In this document: in pieces, positions 30,910 to 41,669 of the stretch
How the letters are laid out: each line of letters begins with the position of its first letter
Position numbering within the stretch: position 1 is the stretch's first letter
Assembly (NCBI GenBank): GCA_039000515.1
Contig: JBCFYV010000024.1
Coordinates: 12,624,802-12,688,801 of the forward strand
Length of the DNA stretch: 64,000 nt
From: Timema cristinae
Taxonomy: Eukaryota > Arthropoda > Insecta > Phasmatodea > Timematidae
Direction: 5' to 3'
The notes under the pieces: model-generated
What the model was told of the DNA's origin: nothing
Databases searched by the model: none
The model's input: the letters and a program-made list of their open reading frames with translations, nothing else
Position numbers and translations under genes: made by a program

Positions 30910-33513
30910 CAGTGGTTCCCAACCTTTTGTGGCCCATCTCCCCTTTCTGGAGGTTGACTAACACCTATCACCCCCTTTTCATTTTCATTGTATGCCTAAT
31001 TTTAATTTGAAGTAAGGTGTAAATAATAAAGCAGTTTTATTATTATAAACAATTTTACTACCGTATATAAAAACAACCAAAGCAGTTTTATCCGGTCACT
31101 CTTGAATAAAATAGAAAAAAAAATTACATTTTTTACAGTTTTTTTTAAATAACAAAGAAGTGAAATAATTAACTAAGACCATTGATGTACATTTAAAAAA
31201 TAGGAGTACATGTTTTCATTTTTAAATTGGAATCTGGAAAAATTAAGAAAGTTGACAGTTAAAATTTGAAAAAATAAATGAAACTTAGAAAATTTGTTAT
31301 TGTTTTATTTTACCTTTTCAATGGCTGCCTTGTGCTTGGTGGATTTCAGTTAAAGCTTGAATATCCGGCTTTATGTTCGTCAAGTTCAGGCGCAAGTCTC
31401 CTTTGAGGCAAATGTCCAACTTATTTCTTTGTTTTGTGAGGAGCTGTACAACAGAACTAAATCCTTTTTCAACTAAATATGTTGACGGGAACGAGATGAG
31501 AAGTGGTTCAGTTTTTCCCGATAGTTGTGGATAAGTATCCATAATCTTCACGCAGCCTAACTCGTAACCGCTCTGCTTGAAAATGATTTTCGCCTCACAG
31601 TCATACTTCAGATTTAGAAATTCTGTCTGCAAAGAGTTATCAAGCTTATCCACAGCTTCAAACGAGAATGGATCTAGAATCCAATCAGGAATTTGTAACT
31701 TGGTCAAATCTTCAAATCTTAATTCCATGTCAGTTTTTAACTGGTCGAGGTGATCAGTAAAAATTAGGATTTTGTCTTCTGGGAGTTCAGGAGTCCCGTT
31801 AGCTGACACTGAACACTTTTTAAGGGTCGGAAACTGAATCAGCTCTTTACGGCCAATATTTACCTTGTGAATATCAAACTTGGCGATGAATGATGAAATA
31901 ATTCCTTTGGCCTTGATAAGGTTCATCTTGTTTCCTTGAAGCCTTATATTGACTTCATTCATTTTTTCAAAAATATCTGCAAGTTCCAACTTGCGTTGCT
32001 TCAAATTCTCACTTAAAACAGGATCAGACGTGTCGAGAAACTCAGTAACCGTGTCAAATAATTCGAAGAAATCGCGCAAACAGTTTCCTTTGGAAAGCCA
32101 CCTCACGGCCGTATGTAGAAGCAAGCGTTCGAATTCCTCATCATTTCCATCGCAAAGTTGTCGGAACAGACGGTCATTGAGGGAATTAGCTTTAATCTTG
32201 TTGACACCAGTAATGACCAGTTTTAGGGTTTCATGCAGGACACTACTCAATTTTTTCGCAGCTAAGTGTTGACGATGAATGACACAGTGAATAGTGATGA
32301 CCTCTGGCACTTTTTTCTTAAGGTGGGCTAGAAACCCAGCATGACGACCTGACATGGCAGGAGCACCGTCTGTTGCGCAAGCGCTCACGTTTGTTAGGGG
32401 AATCTCTTTTTCCTCAAAATAATATTGTACCACTTTAAAAATCGAAGATCCCTTCGTATCAGTGATCAAAGTTCTAGCAAACAGCATTTCCTCGGTAATT
32501 TCCTTTTGTTCATTGATAAACCTCACATAAGCTAATAAAATTGCTTTGTTATCAATCACAGTTTATTCATCAATCTGCAATGCAAATTTACTTTTTTTTC
32601 AACAAATTGGTGAGTTTGGATTCAACGTCTGTGGCCATTTCATCAATTCGCCTGGAAACAGTATTGTTGCTCAAAGGAACCAATTGACTTATCTTATTAC
32701 TAGGGCCCTCGCCTAGCATGATTTCAACAATTTTTTTGGTAGCCGGTAAAACAAGAGTTTCGCCAATTGTGTGAGGTTTACCACATTTAGCGATCAATAA
32801 AGACACCTCATAAGAAGCAAGAAGACCTTTGTCAAGATCGGTTGCTCGTTTTTTAAATAATTCACTCACATTAGGCCGTTTAACAGCTTTAGCTTTGAGG
32901 TGTTGAAAATAACTAAGTTCTTTACTCACTTTATCACTGTGTACTCTTGATAAATGATCTTTCATTCGCGAAGGCTTTATGGCTTCATTACTAGTAAATG
33001 TTTTATCGCACAAAAGACAATGTGGAAACTGCACATTTTGCAGTGACGTGATAAAACCGAATTTTAAATACTCAGCTGAGTATTGACGACACTTCTTCTT
33101 TTTTTAATCCATTGTGCATGAACTTATACACTTCAAAAACAAACGCACAAAAACCGAAAATACACGCACAAAAACTGATGGTGAGGCACACAAAGGCTAG
33201 TGAAGACTGAAGACGAATGTAGGTCAATGGCAAGCGTGTTGTGTTGGCAGGAGGGGGAGGGGGTTGAGTCACCAGTCGGCCGTGCTGAACAAAAACAGGT
33301 GGGGGACTGTGAAGAGGGGTGAGTGCAGTGAACTCGCTGGCTGAGAATAGCCAGTGACTCGTGCTACCCGGCAACTTCTACTGTACAGTACTATTTTGAT
33401 TTTTCCCCCTTTGAATACTCATCGCCCCCAAATCACTCTCCACTTATTTATTGCCCCCCTGATAACCCAAATCGCCCACTTGGGGGCGATCGCCCCCAGG
33501 TTGGGAACCACTG
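30910..33513 (-). mobile_element. hAT transposon, ZBED type, nearly complete
   Basis: The ends are perfect 15-bp inverted repeats, CAGTGGTTCCCAACC and GGTTGGGAACCACTG. They are flanked by an exact 8-bp target duplication GTTTAGAC (30902-30909, 33514-33521). The element is 2604 bp and encodes one transposase on the minus strand with a BED zinc finger. Removing the element and one duplication restores a continuous tRNA-like SINE head (GGTTTAGACCAGTTGACCAC), so it landed in an older SINE. Of the transposons here it is the best preserved, and probably one of the younger. Confidence 0.95.
31318..33034 (-). pseudogene. hAT transposase with BED zinc finger, two lesions
   Basis: The N-terminal part (33034 to 32588, 148 codons) starts MQFPHCLLCDKTF and has the BED finger pattern C-x2-C...H-x4-H (CLLC, HLSRVH). 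It continues into AKCGKPHTIGE, a helical region conserved in ZBED5/SCAND3-like proteins. The second part (to 31318, 413 codons) holds the RNase-H-like core: ATDGAPAMSGRHAGF (catalytic Asp), HCVIHRQHLAAKKL, and HTAVRWLSKGNCLRDFFEL. The C-terminal dimerisation region reads FPSTYLVEKGFSSVV. The parts are separated by a frame change at an A-run near 32590 and by a TAA at 32563-32565 (a Ser codon in relatives, by inference). The total length is near 570 codons, about full size. Two lesions and intact ends suggest recent inactivation; either lesion could also be an assembly error. Confidence 0.88.
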
Positions 33514-33604
33514 GTTTAGACCAGTTGACCACCGATGTGGGTAAAACATTTGTAATGGTACCTTTAACAATAAGGTTATTAGGGTTTTAAGAAGAACACA
33601 TTAA

Positions 33605-33870
33605 CGGTGACCTGGTGGTCAGGTGGTAAGGTGTCAGACTTCTGTGCTGGCGGCCGGGGTTCAATCCTCAGTCCCGGCACAGATTTATCTGATTTCCAAA
33701 CCCTTCCTTCACCTCTGACAAGACATCTTGTGAATGTGAGGAATGCCAGGTCTCCACCGTGGTTCGGATTCCACGTTAAACTGTAGGTCCTTCATTTCAT
33801 CTCACAATCACCCTACCATTACACATTAGCGTAAGTGCGCATAACCCGAATGGATAGTAAGACGCGGTGC

Positions 33871-33904
<34 letters not shown>

Positions 33905-33908
33905 TAAT
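33605..33908 (+). repeat. SINE family 1, full length
   Basis: The head is GGTGACCTGGTGGTCAGGTG, with B box GGGGTTCAATCCTCAG. The body includes GACAAGACATCTTGTGAATG and the tail is ACCCGAATGGATAGTAAGAC with (AAT)n. The 13-bp duplication AAGAACACATTAA flanks it (33592-33604, 33909-33921). Confidence 0.93.
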
Positions 33909-34189
33909 AAGAACACATTAAAATATGTTAAGGAATTAATTAATAATTGTGAGAGTAAATTTTAACTGGGGCTTAGTGACTTTTAAATATTGTTAAACAA
34001 AGAGTCAAAAAAATGGATAATAGATATACATTAACAATTGAAAGTTCATGCAATTTGGTTAAGTAACCCTTGTTGGTTGAAATAAACACATTAAAATTAA
34101 TAATCTATGATAAAACCACCTAATAGTGAGATCATACCTTATTTTAACATTTGACAAGAAATGTTTATGAATATCCAACCCTAAATCAA

Positions 34190-34490
34190 ACCATTAAATT
34201 ATTTTCAAATTTATTATAAAAGATCAATAAAAGATTAGTGTGTTTAATTCAAGAGGTGAAGATAAGATAATTATAATTATGTTGTAATATGCATAGTTGA
34301 AAATTAAAGAGTTGATTGATTTTTTTAACTAATCCATATTACAACTTTTTAACTTATTTACTATAAAATATCTTCCAAATTCTTTCTGTTTGGAACAAAT
34401 TCCATAAATTATAACTATACCATCATATTCAACTCTTGAATTAAATGTATTAATCTTTTATAATAAATCTCACAATAATTGCATTTTGAA
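34190..34490. mobile_element. Fold-back MITE within the long-repeat element
   Basis: The left arm (TTTATTATAAAAGATCAATA, GTTTAATTCAAGAGGTGAA) pairs with the right arm (TTCAACTCTTGAATTAAATG, TTAATCTTTTATAATAAA). The arms are about 80-100 bp around a centre of about 100 bp. It is AT-rich and non-coding. Confidence 0.7.
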
Positions 34491-34564
34491 TTGAGGATTG
34501 AATATTCAAAAACATTACTTATCAGATGTTATAATAATTTAATTGATAAGGCACATGAAAAAAC

Positions 34565-35695
34565 TGCAGACAAGATTTGGGGTGTGCAATGTGGTTTCGT
34601 ACCAGGTAGAGCTTGCAAGGATTTGCAATGTAACACGTGATTGAGCAATGTATGGCACAGTAAGTAAAAAGGTTTATTGTACATTCATTGATCTAGAGAA
34701 AGCGTACGATCGAGTGAATAGGAGTATGTTATGTAATGTTCTGAGGGAATATGATGTGGATGCATGGTTGGTATGTGCAACTATGGTGGTGTATGATGGA
34801 AGTAAAATATGACTTAGGTTGGATGGAGCTATGAGCGAATAATGAATTGATATTGAACAGGGTGTTAGACAAGGTTGTGTTATGATTTCATGGTTGTTTA
34901 ATGTATTCATGGATAAATGTATGAGGGATGCTTGTGAGGATGTGATTAGTGTAAAAATGGACCATGTGAGTGCTGCCATATGAAGATGATGCCGTATTAG
35001 TAACTGAAAGTTAAAGTTACTTGCAGAATGCATCTTCGTATAAATATTACCAAAATTAAGTTGATAGTTTTTATAGGGACGGACCAGGAAATGATTGTCA
35101 GCTTGGTATAAATGGAAAACTGTTAGTCCAAGTGAATGCTCTTGTGTATCTGGGCAGAATGTTCTGTAAATATGAATGGATGTATGGTGAGATTCAGAGG
35201 TATGTGAATATATCTCAGAGTGAAATTCAATGTATGTGGACTATTGCAAAGAATGAAGTAGCATCGAAAGAGGCAAAGATGGCATTATATAAAAGTGAGA
35301 TGACGTCAGGAGAAACACAAAAGCAAGGTTAATGCGGTTGGAATAACATATCTAAGAAATGTACGTGGAGAAACTAATATGAACAGTGTCAGTAATGAAT
35401 GGGTGCTGAAGATGTGTTTTGAAAGGGAATCCAATGGGTCCATGTGAAAGAAGTGTGTTATGTTGGTTTGGGCATGTTGAGAGGATGAGTGTGGATCGAG
35501 TGACAAAGCAAATATATGAAGGTAGAGTGTGTGGCTCAAAAGGGGTAGACCATTTAAGACATGGCTAAATGTTGTTGTGCAAAAAAGAGATATTAAGAGT
35601 TTTAAGAATAAAAGACCATGTATGACTTGGTGTAAGGCTGTTGTTGAAGCAAAGGGAGTATGCAAGAATAGGGAAATGTGAATAAAGTTAGTGAG
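34565..35695 (+). pseudogene. Non-LTR retrotransposon ORF2 relic (LINE-B)
   Basis: Frame pieces in order are QCGFVPGRACKDLQ, FIDLEKAYDRVNRSMLCNVL (one frame change before it), EQGVRQGC, LFNVFMDKCMRDA, then near the end VWFGHVERMSVDRVTKQIYE, EGRVCGSKG, and LRVLRIKD. This is the order of reverse transcriptase motifs (G-RPG/FVPGR; FID-EKAYDRV with its Asp; GV-QG-; LF--FMD) and the C-terminal GHVERM segment. The YADD-type catalytic box has decayed to a broken trace near 34985. Multiple stops and shifts are present. No 3' tail was identified. Confidence 0.8.
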
Positions 35696-36059
35696 GATGA
35701 ATTAAGTACAGAGTTTTTTTTTTTTTAGCTATATGCAGTTTCTTGCCTACCCATAAGTGAATGGTGTGATAAGATATGTATGCATGTTAAAAAAGTATAA
35801 ATTACAAGGTGTAATCTCAGACTTAGGCTATGTGTTTTTTTATCACAACTTATTTATTTTAATGTGTTTATTTTAACCAACAAGAGTTACTTAATCTAAA
35901 TGTATGTTTTTTATCTTTCAATTGTTATTGTATATTCATGTTTGTAGACTACTTGTTTAACAATATTTACAATACACTAAACCATAATTAAAATTTACTT
36001 CAAAAATGTATTGATTAATATTTCAAAACATCATTATGTTATTAAGAGTACCTTAAGAG

Positions 36060-36205
36060 TAGAAATGGGGAGGATACGTTAGAGGAAATGAATCTGCATT
36101 AGCATGGAGTGGGAATGGGTAAACATGAGTAATCAATCCCTTGAAAATACCTTCCAGTGTATCTGGCCAAGATTTGAATCTTGACCTTCGTGCCACCATT
36201 GATGT
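36060..36205 (-). repeat. Degenerate SINE (family 2)
   Basis: Plus-strand GAAATGAATCTGCATTAGCA, GAAAATACCTTCCAGTGTAT and CCAAGATTTGAATCTTGACC follow the family 2 body and box B in reverse. Both ends are lost. Confidence 0.5.
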
Positions 36206-36600
36206 ACTGTATAACAAGTTAACAATATTACAGGCAAAATTGACTTTAAAATAAACTACTTGATTTAAATAGAAATGTACAAATACATTTTTTTATTTAA
36301 TATACCAAAGTAGAGGGAAGAAATTGTATACAATTATAAATATAAAATTCAAATTTACTATAAATTAGAGATCTGTACTCATTATTTATAGTTTAAGGTA
36401 AGAAAAAATTGCATTAACAGTAAGAATGATTGTTTTACTAGTGGTATTTTCAAAGAAATCTTTCTAAATTCCAACCTTAGGTTAGTAAAAGGATGCAAAA
36501 TCGGAAATGCTCTAATATGTGAAAATGTTTTTACAAACAAAATATAACTTTATCGGCAATATATACAAATCTTGTGTCGTTAACATGGGTTGGAAGTAGG
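36206..36600. other. AT-rich DNA before the gap
   Basis: No gene or repeat is recognised. Confidence 0.5.
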
Positions 36601-36700
36601 NNNNNNNNNNNNNNNNNNNNNNNNNNNNNNNNNNNNNNNNNNNNNNNNNNNNNNNNNNNNNNNNNNNNNNNNNNNNNNNNNNNNNNNNNNNNNNNNNNNN
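36601..36700. other. Assembly gap (100 N)
   Basis: Exactly 100 N, so probably a scaffold gap of unknown true length. Confidence 0.99.
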
Positions 36701-36739
36701 AAAACAAAATTGTTACATTTTAAAGCTTGATCTATTCAT

Positions 36740-36866
36740 TTAAAAATGAGATCCTTTTCTTCTTGTTTTAATTTGCGCAAAAAGTTCCATAATTTTCTCC
36801 TTGATCTTTGGATGACAATTTAGGAAATTTTTCTCCATTGAAGTACTGCAAGCACATTTAGTCTTT
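36740..36866 (-). CDS. Candidate terminal exon of an unidentified gene
   Basis: On the minus strand a splice acceptor (TTTATTTAACAG) at about 36867 opens a frame of 41 codons. It reads KTKCACSTSMEKNFLNCHPK, continues with a basic Lys-rich helix (IKEKIMELFAQI, KTRRKG) and ends in a TAA at 36740-36742. The residue mix looks protein-like, with a C-x-C...C-x-H pattern and an amphipathic helix, rather than translated AT-rich noise. No upstream exon was found to the right, and the sequence just below is interrupted by the gap. I do not recognise the family. It may be a real last exon, or a transposon remnant. Confidence 0.3.
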
Positions 36867-37403
36867 CTGTTAAATAAAAGAACAAAAAAAAATTAATCAA
36901 ATAGAATAGCTAGAAGCAGAATAATAATCTAATTCTACATTCTTCCACACTTTATTACATTCAAGAATATGATACACGGTTTTTTAAGCACAACACACGC
37001 AGAGTAGAAAAAAAACTTCCTTCCAATATCACGCCATCACTGTGAGGGCAACAGTGCTCTCTCTCTCTCTCTCTACTTGGCAGTCCTGCCTTCCTCCCCA
37101 CTCCCTCCTATGTGTACAAGCGCACAACAGTAAAATACCACATCACTGGCACTGTGAAGCGAACAGTTCCATACAAAGATTTTTGTATCTTTTTCATAAA
37201 CTGGGGTATGGCTACTGAAGTACTGACATTAAGCTTAAGGAATATATATTGTACTACAAAAATAAAAACAAAAGAATTAAAGAAAAAATGACATTATATT
37301 AAACGTTATCGATAATATCAAGTGGAAATAGGGGGTGCTACAGTTCCGCAGTGACTATACACGAGCCACCACTGTTCGTACTGCAGATTCTTTTACATAG
37401 GCC

Positions 37404-37583
37404 ATGAATAATCATTTGTGTTTGTATAAAAAACAAAAATCATTTCTTCAAAAAGAGGAGACTTGTTCATTAATTGTGTATAAAAAGAGATATCCAGAAA
37501 AAAAAACAGTGGAAGAATCTCAAAAAGATTTAGTGAAATGGAAAGAAGCAAAAAGTACAAAATTCATTTCAAGGCAAGTTTGA
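37404..37583 (+). CDS. Small unidentified open frame, 59 residues
   Basis: The frame starts at an ATG (37404) and stops at TGA (37581-37583). It reads MNNHLCLYKKQKSFLQ, then EETCSLIVYKKRYPEKK and TVEESQKDLVKWKEAKS. It is Lys/Glu rich with plausible helices, which is more protein-like than the frames around it. A GTTTGA after FISRQ could also be a weak donor. The family is not recognised. It may be a fragment of a decayed transposon ORF. Confidence 0.2.
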   Translation: MNNHLCLYKKQKSFLQKEETCSLIVYKKRYPEKKTVEESQKDLVKWKEAKSTKFISRQV

Positions 37584-37734
37584 GGAGTCCATCAATAGCG
37601 TTATTTTTTCGTACCAGCAGCATGTTATGAAAAGTAAAGCTACAAATATCATTAATTATTTACAAAGGGTAGGTGCATTTATACTTTTTCCCTTCTGATA
37701 AATCAGTGTGTATGTATATAAATGCAACTATTAA

Positions 37735-37935
37735 ACACCTGCCACGGTGGCCGCATCGTCTAAACTGTCATTCTCTCAGTAGACTAGATGGCCAATTTTG
37801 TGGAGATGGGAATCGATTATCAGTCAGATCTACTGAGGTTTTATTTTCCTAAAGGGTTTCTCGCTCTCCCTTCTTGCAAATGCTGGTAGATTTTCTTTAA
37901 AATCCTAGCTTTTTAGTATACATTTTGTAGGGTTG
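37735..37935 (+). repeat. SINE, family 2-like
   Basis: The head CACGGTGGCCGCATCGTCTA, box-B region GGGAATCGATTATCAGTC and body TTTCTCGCTCTCCCTTCTTG follow family 2. The head differs in detail and resembles the head split by the hAT at 30910. The tail is lost. Confidence 0.55.
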
Positions 37936-37984
37936 TAGTGTCAAGTTGTAGTTATTCTAGTTATTTTTTATTATATTTATCAAA

Positions 37985-38160
37985 TGGAATAGACATGAGG
38001 AAGGTAGAATTTTATAGGTAATCTACCTTCATTAACGTGGAGAGAGAATCTAAAACCATTTAGGAAAAGCCACTCTGAATACACCCGACAGGTATTCAAA
38101 ACTCGATCTCCGCTTATTTGGCCATTAGTCTTTTCCGAGAGTGAAGCCAGAATCCAGGAT
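37985..38160 (-). repeat. Degenerate SINE (family 2)
   Basis: Plus-strand ATGAGGAAGGTAGAATTTTA, AACCATTTAGGAAAAGCCAC and CACCCGACAGGTATTCAAAA match the reversed body and B box of family 2. It lies just after an opposite-strand copy (37735-37935). Confidence 0.6.
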
Positions 38161-40457
38161 CGATGTTGGAATGAAACAGAAGTCTAGGTATTGATAAGTT
38201 AACTAAAGTAAAATTGTAGATTAATCCAAAATATAATTTAGAAAAGTTGTAAGCCTAGAATTGTTTGAATAGCTCTCTCTTTATATGATGATAATATGAC
38301 TATAAAAAAAAAGTGCACAATATTAAGAAAGCTGTCTTCCCTCAGCATCAAGCATTGGATGTGTGTACTTTAACATCATCATGTTGTGGTGTTATAGAAT
38401 TACGGGTCCCTTTGTTGTGCGCCAATTGAAATGTTCTGGAGTATTACTCTACCGCGATGGGCGCCAATTGTGAAGTGATCTGGTTCGTCGCGTTGAGCGT
38501 CGATTGAAGTTACACCGTTTAATTAGCTGGTAATTTCCCCGTGGTCGAGCACTAATTAAATCGGTCCGGTTTTTCTTTTATGTTGTGAGTTAATTGGTAT
38601 TTATAGCCCCGTGATCAAGCGCCAATTAAAGAGTTATAATTAATACACACTTATTATGTTGACATGTTTTTATTTCTGAATCTAAGTTTATTTAAGGAGA
38701 AAATAGATCATGTCGTTGAAATATATACGCGGCCTATTGTATGAGCGCGGACAGGTGTTGCTGGACGCCAAGTGACTTGTGCCTAGTGGGTTCTGAGCAA
38801 TACTAGTCAGTTCTGTCCTTACATTGCACCATCCTTCGTATATATATATATCCATTGCTCATGGAAGCTTCGAGAAGGTTTAGTTTAGAAAAACAAAATA
38901 CAAAACAAAAACATCTCTGTTTTACTGGGAGGTTCTAGAGCCGGAAAATGACTCAAGTTACATTTAAAAATCTCTATTCGAACCTTCGAGAAGAGGAAGT
39001 TATTATTTGAAATATTATATTGTCAACCTGACTTGACTAATGTCACTGATCAGTGGCTTTTGCCTTCTTAGAAGAAGAAGAAGTGCTTTAAGAGCCATCT
39101 AAAATACTATATAATTTAAATAAAATTAAATACGTTTATAAAATTAGGACGATATTATTGTCAATGCTTTCACATACTTTTCAGGGGCAAATCAATTACA
39201 TTACAATGTAGCACCACTACAGAAAAGGGCCGTCTTAGTCAGCACACGGATGGCTCTTACTCAAATCGCAAATCTAGCATCCATAACATAAATATAACAG
39301 AGGTTTTTCCTCATGAACCTGAGGAATTAGAGCTCGACGTCTTTATGTCTGTATAAATAATAATATTCTCTGAAATAATCTATAATCAGGATTTAAAATA
39401 GATTTTAAGAAGTTTTAAATCTGAATCGCTCCTTTAGTATCACAAAACTTCCTATGAAAAAATGGCATTCATTCTTGGTTAGAAAAATTATGTAACACAT
39501 GTTGGGGGGTGGGGGGGGGGCGAGGCTAAATAAAATGTTATGTGATTTATGGACGATCCCTAATTGCAAATCACTTTGCTAAAGTTTATATAATTTTGAG
39601 TTTTTTGAATAACTAAGCCAATAAGCCTACCAGTTCATTTGAATGTAAATGGAGGCAGGAACTAACCTCAATGTTTGTTTGCCACTTTATACTTATATCA
39701 TGGTTATGAAACTCAAAGTTCGCCAAAAAGTCAAAAACATCATTTCATTAACGCTCACTTCACTAACATGGCTTAGTGACGAAAATGGTGTGATCACCTC
39801 GCTAACGTCAGTTAGGTGATGAAACTAATGATAGTCATGTAGCTCACGTTAGTAAAGTGAAATTTTCAATATAAATGCTGTTTTCCCAAACATCGTTTCG
39901 CTAATGACTGCATCACTTCACTAACAACAATAAAACCACTTATTTCTCATTAACAGTCTTAGTTAAATAAACATCATATATTATTAACATTTAGGCTATT
40001 AAAAACATCAATAAAAAATGAGAAATGTTAAAACTTAACTTTCTTTGGATTATGAAAAATTTAACATCACTAACACATGAATTTTGTATGATTCTTCACT
40101 TACAAAATCCTAATTCCAATAAATTAAGAAAATTTATCATTTTTTTATTATTGTTAAAAATAATATGGTATTCTTATTAAAGATACATATTTTATTAAGA
40201 TTTTAAAGATTATAACATATTTATATGCATTTGAAAACAGCATAGGCAAAGTGATGGATTATAGGTAGACACTTTGGTAAAATTTTGAAAACACAAGAAA
40301 AATTGTAAAATCAAACTCTGCTGGTATTATTACTCGATTCTTTAATAACTTTTGTTTAGTCAGGCAGTAAATTATAAAATTTCATGAAATTTTTATTGTT
40401 TTTGGATTTCCTATTTGTCCCTAAATTTGAAAATGACCCATATATGAATCTATATAA
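38161..40457. other. Mixed AT-rich DNA with a degenerate repeat at 38395-38650
   Basis: At 38395-38650 a motif of the type GTGATCGAGCGCCAATTAAA recurs about five times at roughly 50-65 bp spacing (38415, 38460, 38505, 38550, 38615). This is followed by a TATATATATA near 38841. The block may be part of an LTR, but no ends were found. A G-run lies at about 39505. At 39730-39930 short CACTAAC/TTAGTGA motifs recur. No genes are seen. Confidence 0.35.
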
Positions 40458-41022
40458 GCGCCCACTGGGTTGGTACATCGCACATTTGGGGGGGAGGGGG
40501 GTGCGCCCACTATCTGCACTGACGGCACAGCAGACTCAGTTTTCTCAGCTGCTCTCGAGCCAGAAGGTGAGCTTCTTGTTTGCGTGCTCAAGGAAGTATT
40601 GTTTGCATTTCTGTTATTGTTCGATTCGTCTCATGTTTATAATTCTGCTTTTGTGAGTGATATTTCACCGTATTATTTAAATATGACAAGCAATGAAGAA
40701 TTTGTAGCTGTTAGTTGCCTTTTAATTGAAGAGGAGAGAAGAGAATGTAGGAAACAACAATTCTGGGTTCACAACATCAACAGGAAAATACTAATGTTTG
40801 GCGAATACCCCACTTTATTTCCTGATCTGGTTGAAGATGACGCCAAAAATTCTGGATCGCACTTGATTTTAATTCCCTAGCCCAGACTTTCTGTCAAATG
40901 GCGGAACGGTGGAGAGCCCGTTGCCGGCGGTACCAACATAGTGGGCGCATCTTGGTAACAAATAATGCTACAAATTAGTTGTACTTTCCATTCTGTCCTT
41001 GTGGTACCAACCCAGTGGGCGC
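40458..41022 (+). mobile_element. Internally deleted PIF/Harbinger element
   Basis: The outer ends are inverted repeats: GCGCCCACTGGGTTGGTAC at the left and GTACCAACCCAGTGGGCGC at the right. A second, inner pair carries the same core with a different tail: GCGCCCACTAT near 40503 and ATAGTGGGCGC near 40931. The flanks are TAA on the left and TTA on the right, which is close to but not an exact TWA duplication. Inside is the start of a Harbinger transposase (40683-40880). At 565 bp it is a non-autonomous derivative. Confidence 0.8.
40683..40880 (+). pseudogene. Harbinger transposase N-terminal remnant, 65 residues
   Basis: The open frame starts at ATG 40683 (MTSNEEFVAVSCLLIEEERR). It then reads FWVHNINRKILMFGEYPTLF followed by PDLVEDD and stops at TAG 40878. 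The block (R/Q)-(F/Y)WVH-IN--R---GE(Y/F)--L-PDL is the conserved N-terminus of PIF/Harbinger (HARBI1-like) transposases, which normally run to about 350-400 residues. The catalytic part is missing through internal deletion. It is probably not functional as an enzyme. Confidence 0.75.
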
Positions 41023-41422
41023 TTACCTTTAATGTATAATCATGTTTTTACTTCTTTTGTTCTTATGGAAAAATGTTATTTTGAAAATTTCATACATGTT
41101 TACAACATATTTTGTTGATATGAATAAAGTTTTAATGCCAATTAAAACAAATTTTACAATATATAAATAGATTTATAAGAATAATTGTTATGGCGATTTC
41201 TAATCTACAGTCCATTCATCGTAGGAGTGATGGTAGCTGACAGTATCTTAATAATGTAAATAAGGTTAAACGAATAAAATATAGGTATATTTTTTTGTGA
41301 AAGCAACTCAACATAGGTTCTTGCAGATCATGTGCTTTGGCGATTGGTTACATGAGAGTGGAACTAGTAACGTTTGTTAAAAGTCGGTTACCACCAGCGC
41401 CATGATGAATGGAATGTATGTA

Positions 41423-41667
41423 CAGTAGCCCCTTGGCTTCTTTGGTGCTGATTGACTGACAGCTCACAGCTGACATATAAAAGCTTTGAAAAGTTACCAG
41501 ACCAAATTATGTATCCCTACGCCGAACCATATGATCTGAAAAAAAAAAAAATGTGTTTAGCAGCTGTCACTTCTGCCGGTCAAAATTTAGGTATTGTACC
41601 TAAATGTTGACTGTTAGAAGTCAGCTGTGAGCTGTCAGTCAGCACCAAAGAAGCCTTGGGGCTACTG
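41423..41667. mobile_element. MITE with about 50-bp terminal inverted repeats, TA target
   Basis: CAGTAGCCCCTTGGCTTC at the left and its reverse complement form at the right (GAAGCCTTGGGGCTACTG) begin near-perfect inverted arms of about 50 bp that also include CTGACAGCTCACAGCTGAC. Only one substitution and a 4-base indel separate the arms. TA lies directly outside each end (41421-41422, 41668-41669). It is 245 bp, non-coding, and Tc1/mariner-like by target. The high arm identity suggests it is young. Confidence 0.92.
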
Positions 41668-41669
41668 TA

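Larger units (their letters stand above)
33925..36035. mobile_element. Long-inverted-repeat element enclosing a LINE relic
   Basis: About 200 bp at 33930-34150 reappears inverted at 35815-36030. AGTAACCCTTGTTGGTTGAA pairs with TTTAACCAACAAGAGTTACT, and AAATATTGTTAAACAA pairs with TTGTTTAACAATATTT. Identity is moderate, so the element is old. The interior holds a fold-back MITE (34190-34490) and a LINE relic (34565-35695), either captured or inserted later. No transposase was recognised, and the outer edges are uncertain because a SINE abuts the left arm. Confidence 0.6.

Noticed and set aside
31949..32272. 107-codon plus-strand frame
   Set aside because: Shadow of the hAT transposase on the opposite strand.
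35306..35665. 119-codon minus-strand frame
   Set aside because: Shadow of the LINE-B reverse transcriptase relic on the opposite strand.
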